Below are positions 10,020 to 17,915 of a stretch of DNA of 41,404 bases, in pieces. This DNA comes from Staphylococcus ureilyticus (lineage in GTDB: Bacteria; Bacillota; Bacilli; Staphylococcales; Staphylococcaceae): NCBI RefSeq assembly GCF_002902235.1, contig NZ_PPRL01000089.1:1-41404 (forward strand), written 5' to 3'. The notes beneath the pieces are model-generated. The model saw only the letters and a list, made by a program, of their open reading frames with translations. It did not search any database and was not told the origin of the DNA. Positions within the stretch are counted from its first letter, which is position 1, and each line of letters begins with the position of its first letter. The position numbers and the translations under genes are program-made.

Positions 10020-10223
10020 CTATCGATAAAATACATTTAATATTTGTATTAAGTAGCGTATTAATTCTTTAACTAAACCATAGATAAATATAAATTGAAT
10101 AGCACATGAAATAGTGATGACTAACTTAGTAATATAATATTTATGGTGATTCATTAAATAGGTTACATACCATTTTGTAAGGCCGATTAGCGTAATAATT
10201 AATAAAATCCAAATCCATATCAT
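10020..10223 (-). CDS. small membrane protein upstream of pxpBC
   Basis: A 67-aa hydrophobic protein with two predicted transmembrane helices (about residues 2-23 and 33-60) separated by a short loop containing NHHKYY. The ATG is preceded by GCGAGG at a 7-nt spacing, which supports real translation. It ends 22 bp before pxpB on the same strand. I do not recognise the family. Possible roles are a transport accessory or membrane anchor for the pxpBC locus, but that rests on position alone. Confidence 0.55.
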   Translation of the reverse strand: MIWIWILLIITLIGLTKWYVTYLMNHHKYYITKLVITISCAIQFIFIYGLVKELIRYLIQILNVFYR

Positions 10224-10420
10224 TATTTTGCCTCGCTTGCTGACATTAGATTTTTAAGACGCATATAACTTTGTTTAACTTACTTCATATCTTACAGTTA
10301 AACTATATCTATGTGTAGCATATTTGATACATTCAATTATGGATATCAAACACTATCGCAATAACGTTTTAACACAATTATTAGAATTAAAATTTATATT
10401 TTTCTTATACTTTCTATATT

Positions 10421-11029
10421 CTATAGATTTATTGCAACATCGGCAACCTCTCTTAAACTATTTATCAGAAAAACTTGAATTTGATTTTGCCTTAACTTTT
10501 GCTTAAATGTTGCCAAACTATAATCTTTTTCTATTAATTCACCTTCATCTATTAATTCTTGTCTCTTACATCCTTTTAAAAAATCATCATTAAATACTGG
10601 CGTATAATAATGATTTCCTTCTTTGATCATAATATTTCCAATATCAAATTCTAATATTTTTCCTGATTCGTCATAAAGTAAAATGAGGTCAGTTTCATGA
10701 TTATGTGCTAAATGATCTCTATTTGTCGTTTTATTCGTAAGTATGCGTTTATCTTGAATTTGGGTTAATGGTACAATTTTTGCCGTAAAGCTATCTTTTT
10801 GAGGTAATTCAGCAACTTCATATTTAAAAATGCCATTGGGATGTAAAATAATTTTCACTCTATACGTCCCTGTAAAATAGTGGTTTTTAATTTCAGAAAT
10901 CGTTTTATGCCATTGATCATCTTCAAATGTTATTTGGAATTGATTTGCTGAATGTTTTATCCTGTCATAATGATATCTCAACCTTGAAAATTTGCCTGAG
11001 TCTAATCGTAATGTTTCAAATAACTGCAT
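10421..11029 (-). CDS. pabC: aminodeoxychorismate lyase (PabC), class IV aminotransferase fold
   Basis: PabC removes pyruvate from 4-amino-4-deoxychorismate to give 4-aminobenzoate for folate synthesis, using pyridoxal phosphate. The protein has 202 aa, short for the family (usually 250-290), mainly at the N-terminus. The likely PLP lysine is Lys100 in NKTTNRDHLA, followed by the usual TDLILLYDESGKILE segment and the C-terminal GCKRQELIDEG. It starts with the TAATG overlap at the pabB stop and is preceded by GGAGAG. The third gene of pabABC, with context as strong as the sequence. I see no sign of truncation; the short form appears to be the local norm but was not verified. Confidence 0.87.
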   Translation of the reverse strand: MQLFETLRLDSGKFSRLRYHYDRIKHSANQFQITFEDDQWHKTISEIKNHYFTGTYRVKIILHPNGIFKYEVAELPQKDSFTAKIVPLTQIQDKRILTNKTTNRDHLAHNHETDLILLYDESGKILEFDIGNIMIKEGNHYYTPVFNDDFLKGCKRQELIDEGELIEKDYSLATFKQKLRQNQIQVFLINSLREVADVAINL

Positions 11030-12168
11030 TATAATCTCTCCAAAATTTTAGTCTTATCGATGAATTCTTGCACTTCAGATTCTGGGTTGGAATCAATGGT
11101 AATACCTGCACCAACCCCGTATACAGCTTTCCCATTAATATATTGAATCGTACGAATAGGTACATTGAAAATAGCTTTCCCATCAGGTAACAATAAACCA
11201 ATAGTTCCGCAATAGCCATTTCTCGGTGTTTGCTCTAATTGTTTAATATATTTCATTGTGTTTACTTTCGGCGCGCCGGTAATTGAACCACAAGGGAAAA
11301 TAGCTTCTAATACTTGCGCTAAACTCACATGGTTTGCTAACTGTCCAGTAACCATAGATGTCATTTGATACACCGTTTGATACCTTTCAATATGAAACGG
11401 TTGATATACTTTAACTGTGCCAGTGTTGGCTACTCTACTTATATCATTCCGTAATAAATCAACAATCATGACATTTTCTGCCCTATCTTTGGTAGAATTT
11501 CTAAGTTTTTCAAAATGTGCCTTATCTTCTAATTCTGTTTCTCCTCTGGCTATTGTTCCTTTCATCGGCTTACTTAATACAATATTGGATTGATTTTTAA
11601 ATGGGCCAAATTGAAAAAATAGCTCTGGGGATAATGATGCTATTTGAACTTCTTTTGTATCAATCAGAGCAGAATAATGACCATGATTTCCGCCCTGAAG
11701 TACATGATAAAGTTCAGAAATCGGTCCTTTTACGTCATCACTCAATCTGGTTGTATAATTAACTTGGTATGTATTACCTTCTACAATCGCTTTTTGCACT
11801 TGTTTAATATGATCAATCATGCGCGCATGTCTATATTGAAATTTAAAATTATATTTACGCTGATATGCCAAAGCTTGTTCATTTAAGTCATCGTGTACTA
11901 ACTCAAATACATATGCAGCAGCATACACAAATATACCTTTAGGCGTTATCGTTGCTAACTGATTATTAAAATAACTTGCCGCTTCATATGGTAAGTATAA
12001 AGCCACATATTTACCTTTACTTTGATGTAATTCAGCAAATCGGATGACTGCTCCAACGTCCTGCATTTGATATGCTATTTTTTTACTCAAACATTCTTTA
12101 AATAGATATTGATACGTTTCGGTTTGTGTTTCATTTATATAATATTGGTAATTAAATTTTACTTGCAT
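11029..12168 (-). CDS. pabB: aminodeoxychorismate synthase component I (PabB)
   Basis: A chorismate-utilising enzyme that with PabA converts chorismate and glutamine to 4-amino-4-deoxychorismate. The chosen start ATG at 12166-12168 gives 379 aa beginning MQVKFNYQ. It has GGAGG 6 nt upstream, whereas the longer frame from 12222 has no such site and would overlap pabA by 71 bp. The chorismate-binding core shows KPMKGTIARGE, DLLRNDISRV, the family's CGSITGAPK and a C-terminal GVGAGITIDSNPESE. Anthranilate synthase TrpE shares this fold, but the pabC neighbour and the lack of trp genes favour PabB. It overlaps pabA by 17 bp and pabC by 1 bp, so translation of all three is probably coupled. Confidence 0.92.
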   Translation of the reverse strand: MQVKFNYQYYINETQTETYQYLFKECLSKKIAYQMQDVGAVIRFAELHQSKGKYVALYLPYEAASYFNNQLATITPKGIFVYAAAYVFELVHDDLNEQALAYQRKYNFKFQYRHARMIDHIKQVQKAIVEGNTYQVNYTTRLSDDVKGPISELYHVLQGGNHGHYSALIDTKEVQIASLSPELFFQFGPFKNQSNIVLSKPMKGTIARGETELEDKAHFEKLRNSTKDRAENVMIVDLLRNDISRVANTGTVKVYQPFHIERYQTVYQMTSMVTGQLANHVSLAQVLEAIFPCGSITGAPKVNTMKYIKQLEQTPRNGYCGTIGLLLPDGKAIFNVPIRTIQYINGKAVYGVGAGITIDSNPESEVQEFIDKTKILERL

Positions 12169-12745
12169 GATGCGCCTCCACACTTTCAATAAATAATTTA
12201 ATTTGTTCGATACCATATTCACTCAAAAACGATTCAGGATGATATTGGACACCATAAATAGCACATTCTCGGTGCTCACAGGCCATAATTATTCCTTTAT
12301 CATTGGTTGCTGTGACATTTAGCTCAACAGGAAATGTATGTATGTCTGCCATTAATGAATGATAACGCATTACATTAAATGATTTTGGTAAATCTTTGAA
12401 AATACCTTTGCCCGTGTGGGTAATTGAAGTTGTATGGCCATGGATAGGCTTATGATTCTTTACAATACGTCCCCCAAAATAAGTAATAATTTGTTGGAAT
12501 CCCAAGCATACCCCTAAAATTGGTACATTATTCATAAATTGTGTGATGACTTCATTTAAAATTGGATAATCTGACGGCGTTCCTGGTCCTGGCGATATGA
12601 TAATCGCCAATGGTTTCATATCGATGAGCTTGTCTATATCAATCTCATCCACATCAACCACTTTGATTATCCCTGTATAACATTGTTTGAGATAGTCCAC
12701 GATATTATACGTAAATGAGTCTTTATTATCGATTACAAGTAACAT
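12152..12745 (-). CDS. pabA: aminodeoxychorismate synthase glutamine amidotransferase (PabA)
   Basis: Class I glutamine amidotransferase (197 aa) that supplies ammonia to PabB. The triad is Cys80 (ILGVCLGFQ), His169 and Glu171 (YGVQYHPESF). The oxyanion segment ISPGPGTPSDY is at about 50-60. TrpG is nearly identical in fold and in some bacteria one protein serves both; the pab neighbours decide the name. It is first in the pabABC operon, with a promoter 25-50 bp upstream and the ribosome binding site GAGGTGA. The gene is divergent from queCDE, another pathway using pterin-type chemistry. Confidence 0.92.
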   Translation of the reverse strand: MLLVIDNKDSFTYNIVDYLKQCYTGIIKVVDVDEIDIDKLIDMKPLAIIISPGPGTPSDYPILNEVITQFMNNVPILGVCLGFQQIITYFGGRIVKNHKPIHGHTTSITHTGKGIFKDLPKSFNVMRYHSLMADIHTFPVELNVTATNDKGIIMACEHRECAIYGVQYHPESFLSEYGIEQIKLFIESVEAHHASKI

Positions 12746-12768
12746 TGAATCACCTCATTTGTAGTTAT

Positions 12769-12797
12769 ATATTATTCTAATATAGTTATTATCCCAA
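12769..12797 (-). promoter_or_regulatory. probable pabA promoter
   Basis: On the minus strand TTGGGA (12792-12797) and TAATAT (12769-12774) are separated by 17 bp, upstream of pabA. Sigma-A type by spacing; the -35 is only a partial match. Confidence 0.5.
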
Positions 12798-12805
12798 ATC
12801 TCAAC

Positions 12806-12834
12806 TTGATTTTACAGCTTAAATGTATTATTCT
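12806..12834 (+). promoter_or_regulatory. probable queC promoter
   Basis: TTGATT (12806-12811), 17 bp, TATTCT (12829-12834), placing transcription start near 12841, about 14 nt before the preQ1 aptamer. The two divergent promoters sit back to back within 70 bp. Confidence 0.55.
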
Positions 12835-12854
12835 AGTCACGGTATAAATGTAAC

Positions 12855-12890
12855 AGAGGTTTCTAGCTGACACCCTCTATAAAAAACTAG
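12855..12890 (+). promoter_or_regulatory. preQ1 class I riboswitch aptamer
   Basis: AGAGG (12855-12859) pairs with CCTCT (12874-12878) to form P1. The loop carries TTCTAG, whose CTAG can pair with the downstream CTAG (12887-12890) to close the H-type pseudoknot, linked by the A-rich tail TATAAAAAA. This matches the known queC preQ1-I aptamer of B. subtilis almost base for base in the core, with two inserted bases in the loop. It controls the queCDE operon whose pathway product is preQ1. Confidence 0.93.
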
Positions 12891-12901
12891 ACACTTGAAC
12901 G

Positions 12902-12936
12902 ACGTCTATCTTTTTATAGAGATAGGCGTTTTTTTA
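12902..12936 (+). terminator. riboswitch expression-platform terminator
   Basis: ACGTCTATCT (12902-12911) pairs with AGATAGGCGT (12920-12929), with one mismatch or wobble near the base, followed by seven or more T. TAGAC at 12888-12892 can instead pair with GTCTA at 12904-12908, which would break both the pseudoknot and the terminator. That fits ligand-induced termination. Confidence 0.85.
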
Positions 12937-12995
12937 TGGCGTCATCAGTTTTATATGGCAAAGCTAGCACGATATTTTAAGGAGTGTAAACTATA

Positions 12996-13667
12996 ATGAC
13001 ACAACAGCCATTAAACAATAATAAAGCCATCGTAGTATTTAGCGGTGGCCAAGATAGTACAACCTGTTTATTTTGGGCAAAAAAACATTTTGATGAAGTT
13101 GCCTTAGTAACTTTTGAATATGGACAAAGGCACGATACAGAAATTCAGGTTGCGAAACAAATCGCTCAAGAACAAGCAGTCGAGCACCATTTACTTGACA
13201 TGTCCCTGTTATCTCAACTCACTCCTAACGCATTGACACAACATGATATGGATATAAATGAAGGAGATAGCGGTATGCCAAACACGTTTGTGCCCGCACG
13301 TAACTTGCTGTTCTTATCTTTTGCTGGCGCCCTAGCATATCAGACAAATACTAAACATATTATCACGGGTGTATGTGAAACAGACTTTTCTGGCTACCCT
13401 GATTGTCGAGATAGCTTTATTAAGTCAATGAACGTTACACTTTCCCTCTCTATGGATAAAGATTTCGTTATTCACACGCCGTTAATGTGGCTGGATAAAA
13501 AACAAACATGGGCTTTAAGCGATGAACTCGGTGTATTAGAATACGTTCGAAAGCGAACGTTAACTTGTTATAACGGGATTATTGGCGAAGGATGTGGCGA
13601 ATGTCCTGCCTGTAAACTACGCGCACGCGGTCTTAATGCTTATCTAGAAGAAAAAGGAGCGAATTAA
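12996..13667 (+). CDS. queC: 7-cyano-7-deazaguanine synthase QueC
   Basis: QueC converts 7-carboxy-7-deazaguanine to preQ0 with ATP and ammonia. The protein has 223 aa, the family length. The PP-loop ATP motif SGGQDS is at 16-21. The zinc site is formed by Cys191, Cys200, Cys203 and Cys206 in [17 protein letters not shown]. The ATG follows AAGGAG. First gene of queC-queD-queE, downstream of the preQ1 riboswitch, so transcription should fall when preQ1 is abundant. queF, needed for the last step to preQ1, and the GTP cyclohydrolase are not in the window. Confidence 0.96.
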   Translation: MTQQPLNNNKAIVVFSGGQDSTTCLFWAKKHFDEVALVTFEYGQRHDTEIQVAKQIAQEQAVEHHLLDMSLLSQLTPNALTQHDMDINEGDSGMPNTFVPARNLLFLSFAGALAYQTNTKHIITGVCETDFSGYPDCRDSFIKSMNVTLSLSMDKDFVIHTPLMWLDKKQTWALSDELGVLEYVRKRTLTCYNGIIGEGCGECPACKLRARGLNAYLEEKGAN

Positions 13668-13668
13668 T

Positions 13669-14094
13669 ATGTTCCAACAAAATTACCCTAGTGTTAACCA
13701 CAATTACCAATTTGAACTTAATAAGGATTTTAATTTTTCAGCAGCACATTATATTCCAAGTGAAGACGCTGGAAAATGCATGCGTACGCATGGACATACT
13801 TACTTTGTCAACTTAACAATCGGTGGAGATACCGTAGACCATAATGGATTTTTAGTGAATTTTAGTGAATTGAAACAACTCGTACACGGTCAATTTGACC
13901 ATCAATTATTAAATGACTTACCTCAATTTAAGGGTAAAAGTCCTTCAACTGAAATTGTGACACAAACAATATATGAGATGGTTCAGTCTTCATTAAACCA
14001 AAGGCCAAACAAACCACAATGCTTGCAAGTTTACGTCAGAGAAACACCAACAAGTTATGTCATATATCGACCAAAGGAGCCAAACCATGAGTAA
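13669..14094 (+). CDS. queD: 6-carboxy-5,6,7,8-tetrahydropterin synthase QueD
   Basis: QueD (141 aa, 6-pyruvoyltetrahydropterin synthase fold) turns dihydroneopterin triphosphate into 6-carboxytetrahydropterin. Zinc ligands His27, His41 and His43 lie in FSAAHYI and RTHGHTYFV, with the catalytic Cys37 in GKCMRTHGH. A second catalytic His is in the segment GQFDHQLLND. The start codon is one base after the queC stop, with AGGAG 9 nt upstream. Its end overlaps queE by 8 nt. Middle step of the preQ0 pathway. Confidence 0.94.
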   Translation: MFQQNYPSVNHNYQFELNKDFNFSAAHYIPSEDAGKCMRTHGHTYFVNLTIGGDTVDHNGFLVNFSELKQLVHGQFDHQLLNDLPQFKGKSPSTEIVTQTIYEMVQSSLNQRPNKPQCLQVYVRETPTSYVIYRPKEPNHE

Positions 14095-14803
14095 AATACC
14101 TGTGCTTGAAATTTTTGGTCCAACGATACAAGGTGAAGGTCGTGTCATCGGCCGCAAAACCATGTTTGTACGTACAGCTGGATGTGATTACCGTTGCAGT
14201 TGGTGTGACTCTAGTTTTACATGGGATGGCAGTGCAAAAGAAGAAATACGCATGATGGATGCTACAGAAATTTATGCGCAATTATATGACATTGCAGGTG
14301 AATCATTTAATCACGTAACAATTTCAGGAGGCAATCCAGCTTTAATAAAAGGCATTCAAACATTAGTCGATTTATTCGAAGACAAAGGCATACAAAGCGC
14401 CCTAGAAACACAAGGCAGTAAATTCCAACCATGGATGACACAAATTGATGATTTAACAATTAGTCCAAAACCACCTAGCTCAATGATGAAACCAAATTTA
14501 CCTATTTTAGATGATGTCATTGCTAAATGTAAGCCAGAAACACTCAATCTTAAAGTAGTTATTTTCAATGATGAGGACTTTGAATTTGCCAAAATGATTC
14601 ATCATAGATATCCTAACGTGCCATTTTATTTACAAGTTGGGAATCCATACCTAGACGGAGAATATGTTGAATCTCACACAGAAAAGTTACTTTCATTATA
14701 TGAAACCCTTGTGAATCGTGTCATGGATAGTAGCGATATGAATAATGTATATGTATTACCTCAATTACATACTTTACTTTGGAGTAATAAAAAAGGTGTT
14801 TAA
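14087..14803 (+). CDS. queE: 7-carboxy-7-deazaguanine synthase QueE (radical SAM)
   Basis: QueE uses S-adenosylmethionine and a [4Fe-4S] cluster to contract 6-carboxytetrahydropterin to 7-carboxy-7-deazaguanine. With the ATG at 14087 the protein has 238 aa. That start follows AAAGGAG with 7 nt, while the longer frame from 14057 lacks a site. The cluster ligands Cys33, Cys37 and Cys40 form CX3CX2C in GCDYRCSWC. TIQGEGRVIGR at 13-23 and the TISGGNPA segment match the family. It overlaps queD by 8 nt and ends the operon ahead of a strong terminator. Confidence 0.94.
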   Translation: MSKIPVLEIFGPTIQGEGRVIGRKTMFVRTAGCDYRCSWCDSSFTWDGSAKEEIRMMDATEIYAQLYDIAGESFNHVTISGGNPALIKGIQTLVDLFEDKGIQSALETQGSKFQPWMTQIDDLTISPKPPSSMMKPNLPILDDVIAKCKPETLNLKVVIFNDEDFEFAKMIHHRYPNVPFYLQVGNPYLDGEYVESHTEKLLSLYETLVNRVMDSSDMNNVYVLPQLHTLLWSNKKGV

Positions 14804-14815
14804 ATTGAGTCAATG

Positions 14816-14866
14816 AACCGGTTCGTTGTATAATGCTCTTTGTCTATACAATAAACCGGTTTTTAC
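14816..14866 (+). terminator. queCDE terminator
   Basis: AACCGGTT plus TTGTATA (14816-14832) pairs with TATACAA plus AACCGGTT (14845-14861), with one mismatch and one wobble between the two blocks, followed by TTTTA. It begins 13 bp after the queE stop. Confidence 0.85.
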
Positions 14867-15002
14867 TTTGTACATAAAACATAGCAATGATTGTCACTGT
14901 AAATATAATTATTTAAAATAATAACAATTTTACAATATGTCAGATAATGACTTATAATTTTTTAAAACATCAACTGTTATTAAATGATTAAATCTAACTT
15001 AA

Positions 15003-15012
15003 TTGATATAAT
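15003..15012 (+). promoter_or_regulatory. extended -10 promoter for the 197-aa membrane protein gene
   Basis: TGATATAAT (TGn followed by TATAAT at 15007-15012) is an extended -10 element 34 bp before the start codon. No good -35 is visible, as is usual for extended -10 promoters. Confidence 0.5.
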
Positions 15013-15045
15013 GTTGCAGTGAAGTATCTAGGTTAGGAGAGCAAC

Positions 15046-15639
15046 ATGCTAATAAATATAATCATAAATATAGCTACGGTAGCAATCATACTCGGTATTG
15101 ATTTATATCGTCAGAATTTCAAACAACTTAAGTTTAGCTCTATACTTTTATCAATAACCATTAATAGTATCATTAATTTAGTCCTTGTTGGTAAATACGA
15201 TTACATAACATTTTATACTTGCACCCATTTAATTATTTGGACATTGTTGCAATTGTATCTCAATAAAAAAACAAAAACATATGTCATAACTGATCAAAAA
15301 TTTATTGGTTTTATTTTAACGATTATCATGAGTACATCTTTAATCCTTTCATACGATACAAGTAAAGATTCTTACTATATGTCCATTCCATATTTAGCTC
15401 CAGCTATTTTTCTCATAGGTGCAACTTTATTGTTCTATAGTACATTCCAAACACATGAAAAAGAACAAATTAAAATCTTGAATCGTATTCGCAAACCAGT
15501 AGTGATTGGCCAAATTATTATTGTATTATCTTTTACAATCATGCCTTTATTAACACCTTATTGGTATGCCTTTATAATTGTACATTTATTATTCTTACTT
15601 TTTTTATTATGGCAGAATATATTTTTTTCAAAAAAATGA
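15046..15639 (+). CDS. hypothetical multi-pass membrane protein
   Basis: A 197-aa protein with about six predicted transmembrane helices and a basic loop (HEKEQIKILNRIRKP) before the last two. The ATG follows AGGAG at 6 nt, under an extended -10 promoter. I do not recognise the family. It stands where S. aureus, as I recall it, has the saeP/saeQ end of the sae locus. SaeQ is also a small membrane protein, but I see no convincing resemblance and no sensor kinase or response regulator follows. The next gene, 63 bp on, has its own strong ribosome binding site. Confidence 0.75.
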   Translation: MLINIIINIATVAIILGIDLYRQNFKQLKFSSILLSITINSIINLVLVGKYDYITFYTCTHLIIWTLLQLYLNKKTKTYVITDQKFIGFILTIIMSTSLILSYDTSKDSYYMSIPYLAPAIFLIGATLLFYSTFQTHEKEQIKILNRIRKPVVIGQIIIVLSFTIMPLLTPYWYAFIIVHLLFLLFLLWQNIFFSKK

Positions 15640-15702
15640 TTAGCAAATTATATTTTGTGGTATGTAATAATTGATTATGATATTTAAAAAGGAGGTATAC
15701 TT

Positions 15703-15957
15703 ATGTTTGGATTTATTATTATGTTAATTGTCGGCGGTTTAATCGGCTGGATTGCTGGTGGTATCGTCGGTAAAGATATCCCTGGAGGTATTTTAGGAAA
15801 TATCATTGCTGGTATCGTAGGTTCTGCATTAGGTTCATGGATATTTGGTGATTGGGGTTGGCATTTAGGCGGTATCGCTATCTTCCCTGCACTAATTGGA
15901 ACAATTATTCTTGTTGCCCTTGCATCATTTATATTGGGAAAATTACGTAAAAAATAA
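15703..15957 (+). CDS. GlsB/YeaQ/YmgE family membrane protein
   Basis: An 84-aa glycine-rich membrane protein of the transglycosylase-associated family (GlsB/YeaQ/YmgE), linked to stress response in Gram-positive bacteria. Three hydrophobic segments are visible, with the characteristic GGLIGWIAGGIVG near the N-terminus, GNIIAGIVGSALGSWIFG centrally, and a basic C-terminal tail (GKLRKK). A near-perfect ribosome binding site, AAAGGAGG, precedes the ATG. Despite the old family name there is no evidence for transglycosylase activity. No clear sigma-B promoter is visible in the 63 bp upstream. Confidence 0.88.
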   Translation: MFGFIIMLIVGGLIGWIAGGIVGKDIPGGILGNIIAGIVGSALGSWIFGDWGWHLGGIAIFPALIGTIILVALASFILGKLRKK

Positions 15958-16059
15958 ATGATTTGTTAATTTTTTAGTTTTAAAAGAAATTCCTGAAACT
16001 TAATGTCATCGTTTCTATATCGTCAGAAGATGACTAATACTAAAATTTCAACCAAAAAT

Positions 16060-16104
16060 AAACGTCAATTTCTATAGTATGATAATAGAAATTGACGTTT
16101 TTTG
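16060..16104 (+). terminator. terminator of the GlsB-like gene
   Basis: AAACGTCAATTTCTAT (16060-16075) pairs perfectly over 16 bp with its complement at 16085-16100, around a 9-nt loop, followed by TTTTTTG. It lies about 100 bp after the GlsB-like stop. Stem and loop size are shared with 31317-31357 and, less exactly, 8096-8140. Confidence 0.85.
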
Positions 16105-16437
16105 ATTTTTAAAGTGTTATTATCATGAGAGTTTATAATCTATCTTTCTTAAAATGTCATTCGTATCATCTTTAGTTGTTATTTTAACTTTGTGTGTACG
16201 GGCTCAACAATAACCTAAAATCTAAAACAACCTTTATAAAACTAAGCATTACTTCTGTATCAAAATTTCTCTGACTATAACATTTTTATTTTTGCTTTTA
16301 AGAGTATTTAACTAATTTGGCTCTTATACAATTTTGTAATGTGATAATGCTTTAGATTGATATGCCGAAAGACACAGGCTCAAATCACCTCCTCGGACAA
16401 CCATGCACAATTAAACTCAATTTTTTAATAAACGAAA
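16105..16437. other. gene-free region with a possible 19-codon ORF
   Basis: Nothing long is open here. On the minus strand AGGAGGTGA (complement of 16385-16393), a 9-nt perfect match to the 16S rRNA 3' end, stands 4 nt before a TTG (16381-16383). That begins a 19-codon frame ending at 16324. Whether it is translated is unknown. The rest of the interval shows no structure I can interpret. Confidence 0.3.
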
Positions 16438-16470
16438 CCCCCAGACTACGCTTTTAGCATAACCTGAGGG
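16438..16470 (-). terminator. terminator of the csbB-like gene
   Basis: On the minus strand CCCTCAGGTTATGCT and AGCGTAGTCTGGGGG form a 15-bp stem with several G-U pairs and a short loop, followed by TTTCGTTT. It starts 6 bp beyond the csbB-like stop. Confidence 0.75.
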
Positions 16471-16476
16471 CAGTGA

Positions 16477-17577
16477 TTATCTATGTTTAACAAGTGTTTT
16501 ATTCTTTTCAGTTTTAACCTTATGAGATGGTACATAAAAATGTTCTTCTCTATTTATACTGTTTTTACTTTGTTCTTTCGCTTCTTCTGGATATTCAGAC
16601 ATTTCTAATTCAGAGTCCAACCCTTTCGTTTTGTCTACCTGCTTTAAATTAGATACTTGAACAATATATTTTGGTCGCTGTTTTACTTCATAATATATCC
16701 TACCGATATATTCGCCTACAATACCGATTGAAATCAGTTGAATACCTCCAAGTAATAAAATAGCTGCAATTGTTGAAAAGTACCCTGGTGTTTTCACACC
16801 ATTAATCATAATATTTCCAAAACTAAATATAATATAAAGTAGACTCACAAAAAATACAATCAGTCCTAAATAAATCATAGCGCGTAATGGTTTATTATTA
16901 AATGAGATCAAGCCATCTATACCATAGTTCAATAATTTACCAAATGACCATTTCGATGTACCTTCTTCTCTTTCAACATTTTCATAAGTAAAAACTTTAG
17001 TATTATAGCCAATCCATTCATATAACCCTTTTGAAAAACGATTATATTCATTTAACGATGTTAATGAGTGTAACGCGCGTTGACTAAGCAATCTAAAATC
17101 TCCAACACCGTCTTCTAGTTTAATATCCTCGACAAAATGATTAATCACTTTGTAATAGCATTGCGTTAAAAATTTTCTTGAACGTTTTTCACCTGTTCTA
17201 TCTCGTTTTGCGACGACTTGATCATAGCCATCCAAATAACTATCTATCATCTGTGGTATAAGCTCTGGCGGGTGCTGTAAATCAGCATCAATCATCACAA
17301 CAGCATCACATTCCACACTGTGTTGGAAACCGGCAATCATTGCTGATTCCTTACCAAAATTCCTACTAAATGAAATATATTTTACATGTTCATCCTGTGC
17401 TGCCATTTCTTGAATATAATTAATCGTTTTATCTTGACTACCATCATCTACAAATAGCAAATCATAGTTATAGTGACGGTTAAGACTATCTTCATCTAAT
17501 ATTTCAGTTAACTTGTGATATGTTTTTAATATTACTTCACCTTCGTTATAACATGGCACTATAACTCTTATATGCAT
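16477..17577 (-). CDS. csbB: CsbB-type undecaprenyl-phosphate glycosyltransferase
   Basis: A family 2 glycosyltransferase (366 aa) with two C-terminal membrane helices (about residues 225-285). It is expected to load a sugar onto undecaprenyl phosphate on the cytoplasmic face. The GT-A fold shows VPCYNEGE at 7-14, VDDGS at 43-47 and DADLQHP at 97-103 (DXD metal site), with a WSFGKL segment later. In S. aureus CsbB works with YfhO and GtcA to glycosylate lipoteichoic acid under salt stress; neither partner is in the window. The start MHIRVIVP was chosen because AAGGTG lies about 6 nt upstream. The longer frame from 17592 lacks a good site. The last 65 residues are a charged cytoplasmic tail rich in K, E and S. 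Confidence 0.85.
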   Translation of the reverse strand: MHIRVIVPCYNEGEVILKTYHKLTEILDEDSLNRHYNYDLLFVDDGSQDKTINYIQEMAAQDEHVKYISFSRNFGKESAMIAGFQHSVECDAVVMIDADLQHPPELIPQMIDSYLDGYDQVVAKRDRTGEKRSRKFLTQCYYKVINHFVEDIKLEDGVGDFRLLSQRALHSLTSLNEYNRFSKGLYEWIGYNTKVFTYENVEREEGTSKWSFGKLLNYGIDGLISFNNKPLRAMIYLGLIVFFVSLLYIIFSFGNIMINGVKTPGYFSTIAAILLLGGIQLISIGIVGEYIGRIYYEVKQRPKYIVQVSNLKQVDKTKGLDSELEMSEYPEEAKEQSKNSINREEHFYVPSHKVKTEKNKTLVKHR

Positions 17578-17915
17578 AATAAACACCTTCATTTCAATTA
17601 CTTCAATTTTACTTTACCAATATTTACAGTTATTTCGCCATTCTTTTCATTTAGGTTTACACAATTTTTATATTTCCTTAATAATCAATTATAAAACTTA
17701 CACTCTTTTAAAAATTTTGAAATAGATAATACCAATAATTCGTGTCATTAAGAAACACTAAAATTTAGTTTTTAAATTTTTATGATAATGTAGAGCATAT
17801 ATACATATAAATATTGTTCAATATCTTTTTTGTAAAAAGTTGTAACATTGTCCATTTAGTTTATCAACTATTTGTCAGAAAAGGAAATAAAACATATATT
17901 CGTAAAATTAAAAAA
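17578..17915. other. gene-free AT-rich region upstream of csbB
   Basis: No coding frame, repeat or clear promoter can be supported. It must contain the csbB promoter on the minus strand. Confidence 0.5.

Noticed and set aside
12169..12222. Longer pabB start at 12222
   Set aside because: No ribosome binding site, a 71-bp overlap with pabA, and an internal ATG at 12168 with GGAGG at ideal spacing.
16381..16393. TCACCTCCT on the plus strand as a fragment of a 16S rRNA 3' end
   Set aside because: The flanking bases do not match 16S rRNA beyond the anti-Shine-Dalgarno core.
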